Assembly: GCA_030150045.1 (NCBI GenBank)
Contig: JASLGM010000039.1
Location: forward strand, 1-64,000
Source: Taishania sp.
GTDB taxonomy: Bacteria; Bacteroidota; Bacteroidia; Flavobacteriales_D; Crocinitomicaceae
Length of the DNA stretch: 64,000 bases
Reading direction: 5' to 3'
Each line of letters starts with the position of its first letter. The stretch's first letter is position 1. Below are positions 1-7,490 of the stretch, one piece after another. Under the pieces are notes generated by a model. That model made no database searches. It worked only from the letters and a program-made list of their open reading frames with translations, and was not told the origin of the DNA. The translations under genes and the position numbers were made by a program.

Positions 1-34
1 AAAACAAAAAAGCCTCCTCATTGCTGAGAAGGCT
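1..34 (-). terminator. Rho-independent terminator of tRNA-Asp
   Basis: On the minus strand a 10-bp stem (positions 25-34 with 11-20, one G-T pair) with a 4-nt loop is followed by a T-run (positions 10-1, interrupted by one G). It lies just downstream of the tRNA-Asp gene. Confidence 0.75.
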
Positions 35-54
35 TTAGCTTAAAACGTAAATTG

Positions 55-128
55 CGGTCTGGACGGGACTCGAACCCGCGACCCCATGCGTGACAGGCAT
101 GTATTCTAACCAACTGAACTACCAAACC
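55..128 (-). tRNA. tRNA-Asp (GTC)
   Basis: Read on the minus strand, a 74-nt cloverleaf can be drawn: acceptor arms GGTTTGG and CCAGACC pair (one G-T), the T-arm holds GGGTTCGAGTCCC, and the anticodon stem CATGC/GCATG closes the loop CTGTCAC with anticodon GTC, which reads aspartate codons. The discriminator base is G, as expected for tRNA-Asp. CCA is not encoded. A terminator follows at once, so it is probably transcribed alone. Confidence 0.95.
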
Positions 129-240
129 AAAATCTTTACTAACGTTGTCGCTACAGCGACATTCAAGTTTTGTGTAATGCTTTTCGTTAAAAGCGTGTGC
201 AAAGATACATAATAAATTCGATTCTACAAGCACTTTTATT

Positions 241-270
241 AAAAAAGGGTGAAAAAAATTCACCCTTTTT
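241..270 (-). terminator. Terminator of pruA
   Basis: A hairpin with arms AAAAAGGGTGAA and TTCACCCTTTTT lies 17 bp past the pruA stop. On the minus strand the GGGTGAA/TTCACCC stem is followed by a T-run, a classical intrinsic terminator. Confidence 0.75.
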
Positions 271-286
271 TATAACTCCTTGATTT

Positions 287-1915
287 CTATCCTAAAAATG
301 GATATTTATAATCTACTGGTGGTACAAATGTTTCTTTAATTGTACGCGCAGAAACCCAACGCATCAAGTTCATTTGTGCTCCTGCTTTGTCATTTGTTCC
401 TGAACCACGTCCACCTCCAAATGGCTGTTGTCCTACAACTGCTCCAGTTGGCTTATCGTTGATGTAGAAGTTTCCTGCTGCATTTTCTAAAGCATCGGTA
501 GCTTGTAATACTGCGTAACGGTCATTTGCGAAAATAGATCCCGTTAATGCGTATTCAGACGTTTCATCTACTAATTTCAATGTTGCTTCGAATTCGTTTT
601 CAGGGTAAACGTAAATGGTTAATACTGGCCCGAAAATTTCTTCGACCATCGTACGGAAAGTCGGGTTTGTCGTTACCACAACAGTGGGTTCGATAAAATA
701 TCCTACTGATCCGTCGTAGTTACCACCAACAATAACCTCTGCATCAGGCGCAGTTTTTACGAAGTCAATATATCCTGAGATTTTTTCGAATGCTTTTTTA
801 TCAATTACTGCGTTGATGAAATTCGAAGTATCACCTGGCGTTCCCATTTTCATGGATTTCACTTGGTCAACTAAGATCTCTTTCACTTCAGCCCAAAGGT
901 TAGAAGGGATGTAGGCACGAGAAGCCGCACTACATTTTTGTCCTTGGTATTCAAAAGAACCACGAGAAAGTGCCGTTGCAACTTCTGCAGCATTTGCACT
1001 CTTATGTACCATCACGAAGTCTTTCCCACCTGTTTCACCAACAATTCTCGGGTAAGAACGGTAAGTAGCAAGGTTTTCACCAATTTGTTTCCAAAGGTTA
1101 CGGAATACTCCTGTTGATCCTGTGAAGTGAAGTCCTGCAAAATGTTTGCTTTTGAAAATTACGCTACCAATTGTAGGTCCATCAACCGTAACCATATTGA
1201 TTACTCCGTCTGGCAAACCTGCTGCTTGGAAAATCTCCATGATAACTTGAGCTGAATAAATTTGAGACTCTGCCGGTTTCCAAACCACAACGTTCCCCAT
1301 CATTGCAGGAGATGCGCAAAGGTTTGCACAGATAGCTGTAAAATTGAAAGGTGTAAGTGCAAAAACAAATCCTTCTAAAGGTCTATACTCAAGACGATTC
1401 CATACTCCAGGAGAAGAAACAGGTTGCTCCGCATAAATTTGCGTCATGTATTGTACATTAAACCTCAAGAAGTCAATCAATTCACATGCTGCATCAATTT
1501 CAGCTTGGTAAACATTTTTACCTTGAGAAAGCATTGTTGCTGCATTCAATTTATCTCTGTAAGGTCCAGCCAACAACTCAGCCGCACGCAAAAAGATAGC
1601 CGCACGTTCTTGCCAAGGCATTTTTGCCCATTTTACACGTGCTTCCATCGCTGCAGCAATTGCTTGCTCAACGTGTTCTGCTGTTGCTTTGTTGTAGTGT
1701 CCTAACACTTTACCATGTTCTTGAGGTGGCGTCAACGCAATTTTATTCGCGGTATATACCTTCTCAGAACCAATATAAATTGGCACTTCTATGGGTGCTT
1801 GATTGTACATTTCGTTATACTTTCCAATCAAGTTTGTATGCTCGACTGAACCTGGAGCATAAGCACGAACTGGCTCATTAACAGCTACAGGAACTTTGAA
1901 ATAGGCGTTTGACAT
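287..1915 (-). CDS. pruA: L-glutamate gamma-semialdehyde dehydrogenase (1-pyrroline-5-carboxylate dehydrogenase)
   Basis: 542 residues, the usual length of the long single-function P5C dehydrogenases (aldehyde dehydrogenase superfamily). It oxidises glutamate semialdehyde/P5C to glutamate with NAD+, the second step of proline catabolism in the cytosol. Visible motifs are the substrate/NAD loop TPFNFTA near residue 188, GETGGKD with the general-base Glu at 294, and GQKCSAASR with the nucleophile Cys at 328. There is no proline dehydrogenase domain, so PutA is not fused; a separate proline dehydrogenase is expected elsewhere. The gene is monocistronic, with its own promoter (TTG, 20 bp, TAAATTTG) and terminator. 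Confidence 0.95.
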   Translation of the reverse strand: MSNAYFKVPVAVNEPVRAYAPGSVEHTNLIGKYNEMYNQAPIEVPIYIGSEKVYTANKIALTPPQEHGKVLGHYNKATAEHVEQAIAAAMEARVKWAKMPWQERAAIFLRAAELLAGPYRDKLNAATMLSQGKNVYQAEIDAACELIDFLRFNVQYMTQIYAEQPVSSPGVWNRLEYRPLEGFVFALTPFNFTAICANLCASPAMMGNVVVWKPAESQIYSAQVIMEIFQAAGLPDGVINMVTVDGPTIGSVIFKSKHFAGLHFTGSTGVFRNLWKQIGENLATYRSYPRIVGETGGKDFVMVHKSANAAEVATALSRGSFEYQGQKCSAASRAYIPSNLWAEVKEILVDQVKSMKMGTPGDTSNFINAVIDKKAFEKISGYIDFVKTAPDAEVIVGGNYDGSVGYFIEPTVVVTTNPTFRTMVEEIFGPVLTIYVYPENEFEATLKLVDETSEYALTGSIFANDRYAVLQATDALENAAGNFYINDKPTGAVVGQQPFGGGRGSGTNDKAGAQMNLMRWVSARTIKETFVPPVDYKYPFLG

Positions 1916-1928
1916 AATACTTTTTTTC

Positions 1929-1962
1929 TTGCAAATTTAATCATTGTTCCTTATCCTTGCAA
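1929..1962. promoter_or_regulatory. Overlapping divergent promoters for pruA and the TPR gene
   Basis: The minus strand carries TTG (1962-1960), a 20-bp spacer and TAAATTTG (1939-1932) before pruA. The plus strand carries TTG (1929-1931), a 20-bp spacer and TATCCTTG (1952-1959) before the TPR gene. Both fit the Bacteroidota sigma consensus (TTG at -33, TAnnTTTG at -7) and occupy the same 34 bp. Each -7 box abuts the other strand's -33 box, forming an imperfect inverted repeat. Confidence 0.6.
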
Positions 1963-1985
1963 AGAACTCTTGTCTATATGTAGTT

Positions 1986-3215
1986 ATGCAGAACTTTTTT
2001 CGTGTATTCTTAATCTCATTTTCGTTCCTGTTTTATGGAATTTCCTATCTAAAAGCACAAGACTTCAACGCATTCCTAGAGGAAAAAGACATCGACAAAA
2101 AAATTGCATTAGGCTACCATATTGTCAACCAATTAACCATAACGGACCTCGATTCCATTCAAATCGTTGCTAAAGAAATCCTAAAAATTTCCAACAAAGC
2201 CAAATACGAGCCTGGTATCATCTGTGGTTGGTTTGTCATGGGACAGTTATATATTAAAAATGGTAACGAAATAGAAGGAATCAATTATTTGCGTAAAGCC
2301 AAAAACTATTTCTTACAAAAAGAACAATTCATAAAAGTAGTCGATTGTATCATTCTAATTGGAAACGGATATTCTTCACTCGGAAAATATAAAGAAGCAA
2401 TTACATGGTTCCGCCAGGCCTTGGATTATATTCCATTGGTATCTGATGTCAGTCACGCCTCAGCCGTTGAAATAAATCTTGCACAAGCACATTATAGCCT
2501 TAAAGAATATGACGAGGCAACTAAATATGCCAATTCCTATCGCGATGAGCGCCTAAAACTAAGAGCAACAAGAGATGTAGCAAATGCATTTGCCCTCCTA
2601 GGGAAAATTGAATTGGCAAAAGGAAATCACGGTGAAGCAATTAATCATTTTGAACAATGTTTCGATTTCTCCATCAACAATCCAGACAACTCTATGCTTG
2701 GACATGCTTACGCCAATATTGGTATTGCTTACTACATGCAAGACGAAAATGATTTGGCGTTGGATGCTTTTAAAACCAGTTTAAAATATCGTGAAAAAGT
2801 AAACAACATTCGTCAACTTTGCGACGCTTACATCAACATTTCAAACTTTCATTTCTTTATGGGGGAATACGAACCTGCATTGGATTACGTACTTAAAGGG
2901 ATCGCCATTTCTCGTGAACATAAATTATACATGAACGAATTGGAGCTTTTAGAAATGTATCGCGTTATTATAGAACAAGTAAATCCGAAAGCTCTACCAG
3001 AAATTATGGAAGAGATTGATGTAGCTGAAGGAAACCTAAGACAACAGAGAGAAGAAGAATTTGAGTTTGATGCAGAAATGCTAAAGGAATTAAACAACAG
3101 TATCATTATTTCAAGCGCAGGTTACAAAAAGCCGTATTATGAATGGATCTTTTTTGTTGGTGCAGGAGGCATCCTGATTTTCTTTGGTGTTTATCTGTTC
3201 AGAATTAAGGATTAA
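1986..3215 (+). CDS. TPR-repeat protein, exported and membrane-anchored at its C-terminus
   Basis: About 409 residues from the ATG at 1986. This start is preferred over the ATG at 1944 because it begins directly with a signal-peptide-like segment (MQNFFRVFLISFSFLFYGIS) and the earlier ATG lies upstream of the predicted -7 box. The body is a chain of tetratricopeptide repeats (roughly residues 60-330; repeats such as GKYKEAITWFRQALDYI and NDLALDAFKTSLKYREK). A single hydrophobic helix (WIFFVGAGGILIFFGVYLF) sits near the C-terminus. TPR domains bind protein partners; no catalytic domain is seen. It ends flush against convergent apaG. Specific function unknown. Confidence 0.75.
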   Translation: MQNFFRVFLISFSFLFYGISYLKAQDFNAFLEEKDIDKKIALGYHIVNQLTITDLDSIQIVAKEILKISNKAKYEPGIICGWFVMGQLYIKNGNEIEGINYLRKAKNYFLQKEQFIKVVDCIILIGNGYSSLGKYKEAITWFRQALDYIPLVSDVSHASAVEINLAQAHYSLKEYDEATKYANSYRDERLKLRATRDVANAFALLGKIELAKGNHGEAINHFEQCFDFSINNPDNSMLGHAYANIGIAYYMQDENDLALDAFKTSLKYREKVNNIRQLCDAYINISNFHFFMGEYEPALDYVLKGIAISREHKLYMNELELLEMYRVIIEQVNPKALPEIMEEIDVAEGNLRQQREEEFEFDAEMLKELNNSIIISSAGYKKPYYEWIFFVGAGGILIFFGVYLFRIKD

Positions 3216-3611
3216 TCAATTTAATCTTCCTGGAAAAATCAAATGAAATTTAGGGATTTCCGCTCTAAACATTTCACCCGTTTCTAGATTCATAAAATCA
3301 TACGTTCCTGTCATGTAGCCGATATCACTAAACATTTCGCATCCCGAAACATATTTAAAACTTTCGCCAGGATGTAGTATCGGTTTTTCGCCTACAACAC
3401 CTTCCCCACTCACGAAATTCACCTCGTTTAAGGAATCAAAAATATACCAGTTTCGGTGCATTAACTGTACGCTAAACGCATTGCTGTTTTGAATCAAAAT
3501 CTCGTAATTATAGAAATACGATTGATTAGACGCGTCAGACACATCGGTCCTGAAAACTGTTCGAACCGTTATTGATATGCCTCTCGAAATTATGGTTTGC
3601 GGTATATTCAT
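3216..3611 (-). CDS. apaG: ApaG family protein (DUF525)
   Basis: 131 residues, close to the 125-130 typical for ApaG. The family's beta-sandwich signature is visible in the C-terminal half: EGVVGEKPILHPGESFKY, SGCEMFSDIGYMTGTY, then the F-x-A-x-I-P-x-F ending. ApaG is a small fibronectin-III-like cytosolic protein linked genetically to Co2+/Mg2+ resistance in enterobacteria; the biochemical role is unsettled. The gene is convergent with the TPR gene with no gap, and its upstream side opens into the repeat-bearing region 3612-4140. Confidence 0.9.
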   Translation of the reverse strand: MNIPQTIISRGISITVRTVFRTDVSDASNQSYFYNYEILIQNSNAFSVQLMHRNWYIFDSLNEVNFVSGEGVVGEKPILHPGESFKYVSGCEMFSDIGYMTGTYDFMNLETGEMFRAEIPKFHLIFPGRLN

Positions 3612-3710
3612 GTCCTAATAAAAATACAATAATTAATACGTAATACGTCTTTTTTTATGATTTATTCGAAATTAATTCAAAAGTTTATCCCTTATCTTTT
3701 CTCTTTAATT

Positions 3711-3856
3711 GGCAGCTTTTACGGTCTGCGCGCTTTAGTAAAATCGGGAAAGGCTGTTCACTTGCTGCTTGCCACTTGCTCCCTCTCGTCGCAGTGGCAA
3801 GCTAGCGTTCACCATCCTTCCCCATCTTTTAGCTACCGCGCTCCGCCCGAGCTGAT
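3711..3856 (+). repeat. Family A intergenic structured repeat, copy A1
   Basis: 146 bp. It shares with the five other copies the blocks CGGTCTGCGCGCTTTAGTAAA-like (from 3722), a GTCGCAG-containing loop (near 3788-3794) and TTTAGCTACCGCGCTCCG (from 3828). End arms CAGC/GCTG pair. A middle stem GGGAA(A)GG / CCTTCCC and a perfect 9-bp apical stem GCTTGCCAC / GTGGCAAGC are visible. It lies between the divergent genes apaG and the VWD gene, about 97 bp before element B1. No convincing reading frame. Confidence 0.75.
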
Positions 3857-3953
3857 GAAATCACGGTGCCAAAACGAATTCCAAGATGCAAAATAAAATT
3901 ACGAAGAACAACCAACAATTGGTTTTGATTTTAAAATTTTGAAAACCGATCTT

Positions 3954-4045
3954 CCGCTAAGGATAGTAGCGACATCCTTTTTTAACGCAGTAAAAAAGAT
4001 AAAGCGAATAGCCTGCCCCCCCAAAGTCATTTTGGGGGGAAGCGG
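3954..4045 (+). repeat. Family B intergenic structured repeat, copy B1
   Basis: A closing stem CCGCT/AGCGG encloses a hairpin ATCCTTTTTT / AAAAAAGAT, the conserved strand GCGAATAGCCTGCC and a second strong hairpin CCCCCAAA-gtca-TTTTGGGGGG. The conserved heads (AAGGATAGTAGCG) match copies B3-B6. B1 lies about 97 bp downstream of A1 on the same strand. From 3612 to 4140 I see only A1, B1 and AT-rich linker. Confidence 0.7.
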
Positions 4046-4140
4046 CCAATTCTTTTTCTCTAGAATGAAAAAAGGTAGGTTTATCGAATGTATTTTTTTG
4101 GTACAAAATTTGCCAAATAGTCTGTGCTAAAACGAAACAC

Positions 4141-5979
4141 ATGATCAAAACATTATTCTTATTCGCTGGATGCCTTGTTGCATTCACTGCTTTTTCACAA
4201 AGCAAATACGAGAAAATAAACGCCGAACTTTCAAGCTGGGATGCCGTTCGTGGCACATGGTTAGCCAATAGTTACGAGGCTTTGGAGAAAGGTTTCGCCA
4301 TTCCGGATCGGAATTTCCCGGAAGATTTAACCCCAACCGAAGTGTTTCAATTAGCTCCAGAATCCACACGAAATAAAGTGTTGGAAATTGTTCGTCAAGC
4401 TCCAAAAACACCCGAAACGCGTGCTTCTGTTCCGGCAAATGCTCCTTCGGTTAGTGCGGATGGTAGAATTCGTCGTCCGCTAGAGGATACCCCCACTTCG
4501 CCTCCACGCATGGTTTCTTCCACTGGAAATTTTAATTCCATCTTCACCAATGCCAATTGTCAATTGGTACAAGGTCGTTCTTATGGTGATCCACATATTC
4601 GTTCGTTTGATGGAAGCACTTTTTCTTTTCAAACAGTTGGGGAATACATTCTGGCGCGTGGTTCTGACGGGAATTTTGAAGTGCAAGGAAGGCAAAAAGC
4701 GGAATCTGACAAGGTATCGATGAACAGTGCTGTAGCCATGAATGTTGCAGGAGATAGGGTTGGGATTTACATGCAAGATCAGCTTTCTCACAGCGATTTG
4801 CCATTGCGTGTCAACGGTCAGTCGGTGAACCTACAAAACGAAACGTATTTCTTACCTAGTGGAGGAACAATTCAACAAAGTGGAAAAAAATACATCATCA
4901 CTTGGCCGACAGGTGAGCGTGTTCAGGCAGATATGTTGCAATCTTCGGGTAGAAGATTCATCAACCTTTCCATTTACGTTTACAATTGTTACGGTGATTA
5001 TTACGGTGTCCTTGGGAATGCAAACGGCAGTAGAACCGATGATTTTAATGTGAATGGAAGAAATCTAAATAACGCTTTGGTTTTTGATCCTTTCGATTCA
5101 CGCATTTACAATGATAGGAATGCCCAATTAGAAAGAGAACAACTGCGTTTTATTTCGAATGATTATGGCAGTCAGTTTTTAGTAAACAATCAAAATACCC
5201 TTTTTGAATATCCTTTTGGCATGCAACCATGGAACTTTGTTGATCCTTCGTTTCCACGTGTCCACTTAACAATGAATGACATTTCACAATCCAACCGAGA
5301 TCGAGCGCGTCAGGAATGTATTCGTCAAGGTATTGCACGCGAAGAACTATCGGCATGCATCATGGATTTTTCACACGCTAACATCGCTCCTACACCGAAC
5401 ACTTCAGTTCCAGATCGTGTAACAGGAAGGTCATTTACTCCTGTTCAGCAGCCGGTAACAAACCGAAATCGCGCAGATGCCGGTGGAGGATCTGGGTATC
5501 GTTCTCCTTGGCAAAATGGAGAAACGCCAAGTACGCGTCAGCCCTCTGGAAATGAGAATGGAAACGGCGTGCGCAAACCTTTAGATGAAGGTAAGCCTAA
5601 TAACGACTTGCGTTCTACACCAGAATCAAGAGGTACAAACATGGAATCTGCTCCAGTGCGCCCGCAACAACAAGGTAACGAAGGAGTACGTCCTGGTACA
5701 CGCTCATCCGTTCTGTATGATAAAAAACCGTTAGAGGAAACTTCTGTTCCATCAAAACCGCAAGTGGAGAGCACAAGAAATACAAATGCAACACCCGAAA
5801 CTTCAACAAGAAAGACTACTTTTGAGGGAACCGCTACCCAAACGGAGCGAACATCTGTTCCACCGGTAAAAGGAACATCTTCCATGTCGACAACACCAAG
5901 TCAAACTACCGGTGAACGTCAAGGAATTGGAGCTCCGAAAACACAAACAAACGCAGTTCCTTCAACTAGAAGACCTTAA
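4141..5979 (+). CDS. Secreted protein with a von Willebrand factor type D domain
   Basis: 612 residues with a signal peptide (MIKTLFLFAGCLVAFTAFSQ). Domain order: a short N-terminal part; a VWD domain from about residue 148 (YGDPHIRSFDGSTFSFQ, the family's opening block) to about 310, including YGVLGNANGSRTDDF, the counterpart of the GLCGN calcium-site motif; then a low-complexity Pro/Thr/Ser/Asn/Arg-rich tail from about residue 420. A short motif recurs three times: RRPLED, RKPLDE and KKPLEE. No T9SS sorting domain is obvious. A surface or extracellular adhesive role is an inference from the VWD fold. The GNAT gene follows after 12 bp. Confidence 0.8.
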   Translation: MIKTLFLFAGCLVAFTAFSQSKYEKINAELSSWDAVRGTWLANSYEALEKGFAIPDRNFPEDLTPTEVFQLAPESTRNKVLEIVRQAPKTPETRASVPANAPSVSADGRIRRPLEDTPTSPPRMVSSTGNFNSIFTNANCQLVQGRSYGDPHIRSFDGSTFSFQTVGEYILARGSDGNFEVQGRQKAESDKVSMNSAVAMNVAGDRVGIYMQDQLSHSDLPLRVNGQSVNLQNETYFLPSGGTIQQSGKKYIITWPTGERVQADMLQSSGRRFINLSIYVYNCYGDYYGVLGNANGSRTDDFNVNGRNLNNALVFDPFDSRIYNDRNAQLEREQLRFISNDYGSQFLVNNQNTLFEYPFGMQPWNFVDPSFPRVHLTMNDISQSNRDRARQECIRQGIAREELSACIMDFSHANIAPTPNTSVPDRVTGRSFTPVQQPVTNRNRADAGGGSGYRSPWQNGETPSTRQPSGNENGNGVRKPLDEGKPNNDLRSTPESRGTNMESAPVRPQQQGNEGVRPGTRSSVLYDKKPLEETSVPSKPQVESTRNTNATPETSTRKTTFEGTATQTERTSVPPVKGTSSMSTTPSQTTGERQGIGAPKTQTNAVPSTRRP

Positions 5980-5991
5980 AAAAATAGAATT

Positions 5992-6492
5992 ATGCAAGCA
6001 ATTATTCATCTATTAAAAGAAGAAGATTTGGGAATAATCCAAAGCCTAGCGCATGAAATCTGGCCATTGGTTTATGCGGATATTTTACATAAAGACCAAA
6101 TTGAATATATGCTTGCTCAGTTTTATTCTCTTGATGCATTAGCCTTGCAAATGGAGGAAGGTTCTCAGTTTTTTTTACTCACAACAGCCGATAAGCCAAT
6201 TGGTTTTTTCGCAATACAAACAAATCATCCAAGTGTGGAAACGATGCGTTTACACAAATTGTATTTACTTCCGAATTATCACGGCCAAGGATTTGGGAAA
6301 TATATGTTACAAGCCATTGAGAACAATGCCCATTTACAAGGGATGAAAAGAATCAATTTAAATGTAAATAAATACAATCCAACGATTGCGCTTTACAAAA
6401 AGGTTGGGTATTCGGTTCTTTTTGCGGAAGACATTTCCATTGGAGGAGGATATCTAATGGAAGATTACCAAATGGAAAAAGTTTTGAATTAA
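5992..6492 (+). CDS. GNAT family N-acetyltransferase
   Basis: 166 residues with the GNAT fold. The acetyl-CoA-binding motif A appears as LHKLYLLPNYHGQGFGKYML (the Q/R-x-x-G-x-G/A loop reads HGQGFG), followed by the motif B region NVNKYNPTIALYKKVGYSV. It would transfer an acetyl group from acetyl-CoA to an amine; the substrate cannot be told (small-molecule or N-terminal acetylation are both possible). It starts 12 bp after the VWD gene. Its stop overlaps the stop of the convergent GT9 gene by 4 bp (TTAA). Confidence 0.9.
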   Translation: MQAIIHLLKEEDLGIIQSLAHEIWPLVYADILHKDQIEYMLAQFYSLDALALQMEEGSQFFLLTTADKPIGFFAIQTNHPSVETMRLHKLYLLPNYHGQGFGKYMLQAIENNAHLQGMKRINLNVNKYNPTIALYKKVGYSVLFAEDISIGGGYLMEDYQMEKVLN

Positions 6493-7463
6493 AGCTTTGC
6501 ATTTAATATATTGATATCATGCCCGCAGGAAAAATGATCTTGTGGGCATTTTTTATATCCGTGAATGCCACAAGGTTTACAGGTTAACCCAGGAACTTCA
6601 AGCACTTGAGAATCGTCAGAAACGGGACCGAATCCAAAATCTGGAACAGTAGAACAGAAGAAAGCAGTTACAGGAGCATTCATCGCTGAAGCAATGTGTA
6701 AAGGCGCTGAATCGTTTACGTAATTTCGTGTTGCATCTTGCATTAAGGCGGCTGAATCCATTAGGTTAAGCATTCCTGATAAATTAAACACGCTGTTCGA
6801 TAAACTGGAAGTTGCAATCAATTCACATAGATCGAAATCGTCTTTGCTTCCTAACAAATATACCGCATTATTAATGGGTAATCGTTCGATTAAATCCACC
6901 CATTTTTGAGCTGGCATTTTCTTTGTTTCCCAGACAGAAGCTGGAGCTAAACAATAATAGCCTCCGTCTTTAAAAGGTGCAACTTTATCAAAATTTTCAT
7001 CTGAAGGAAATAATTCCATGGGCATTGGTTTTTTCAATCCAAATGGAATAAGCATTTCAGCATTTCGTTCGATCTCATGTTTTCCTCCACTTAAGTCGTG
7101 ATCAAATCTTTTTGAATACAACAATGAAAGCGGATTTTTCGCGAATCCGTAGACTTTCTTTCCACCGCTTAAAACGGCAATAATTCCAGAGCTTGCAAAA
7201 CGTTGAAGATTGAATATGTGGCTGTATTTTTGTTTTCGGAATCCTTTTATCAGCTGCAGCATTTGCTTCCACTTTCCATTGGTTTTATCAAAAGTAAACA
7301 CTTGTTCTACATGTGGATTTCCTGATAACAAGCTTTCATTTCCTTTTTTTACCAAGACATGAATACGTGCATTAGGGAAGCATTTATGAACAGATGCGAT
7401 AAAAGATGTTGCAAGAATAACATCTCCTAAGAAAGCGGTTTGAATGACTAAAATGCGTTGCAT
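6489..7463 (-). CDS. Glycosyltransferase family 9 (heptosyltransferase-like)
   Basis: 324 residues. The N-terminus MQRILVIQTAFLGDVILATSF is the typical GT9 opening, and the C-terminal Rossmann half carries YLLGSKDDFDLCELI and NDSAPLHIASAMNAPVTAFF (the D-S-G/A-P-x-H-x-A-x-A block). The family transfers ADP-heptose onto the inner core of LPS on the cytosolic face of the inner membrane; in Bacteroidota the real donor may differ. A cysteine-rich tail (LTCKPCGIHGYKKCPQDHFSC) is seen in many members. It lies 27 bp downstream of the 1099-residue secreted protein gene. Confidence 0.9.
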   Translation of the reverse strand: MQRILVIQTAFLGDVILATSFIASVHKCFPNARIHVLVKKGNESLLSGNPHVEQVFTFDKTNGKWKQMLQLIKGFRKQKYSHIFNLQRFASSGIIAVLSGGKKVYGFAKNPLSLLYSKRFDHDLSGGKHEIERNAEMLIPFGLKKPMPMELFPSDENFDKVAPFKDGGYYCLAPASVWETKKMPAQKWVDLIERLPINNAVYLLGSKDDFDLCELIATSSLSNSVFNLSGMLNLMDSAALMQDATRNYVNDSAPLHIASAMNAPVTAFFCSTVPDFGFGPVSDDSQVLEVPGLTCKPCGIHGYKKCPQDHFSCGHDINILNAKL

Positions 7464-7490
7464 ATCGCAAATATACGACTTTTGAAGCGA

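Noticed and set aside
3657..3896. 79-codon frame inside repeat A1
   Set aside because: It lies across a structured repeat whose other copies do not keep this frame; the codons follow the repeat blocks.
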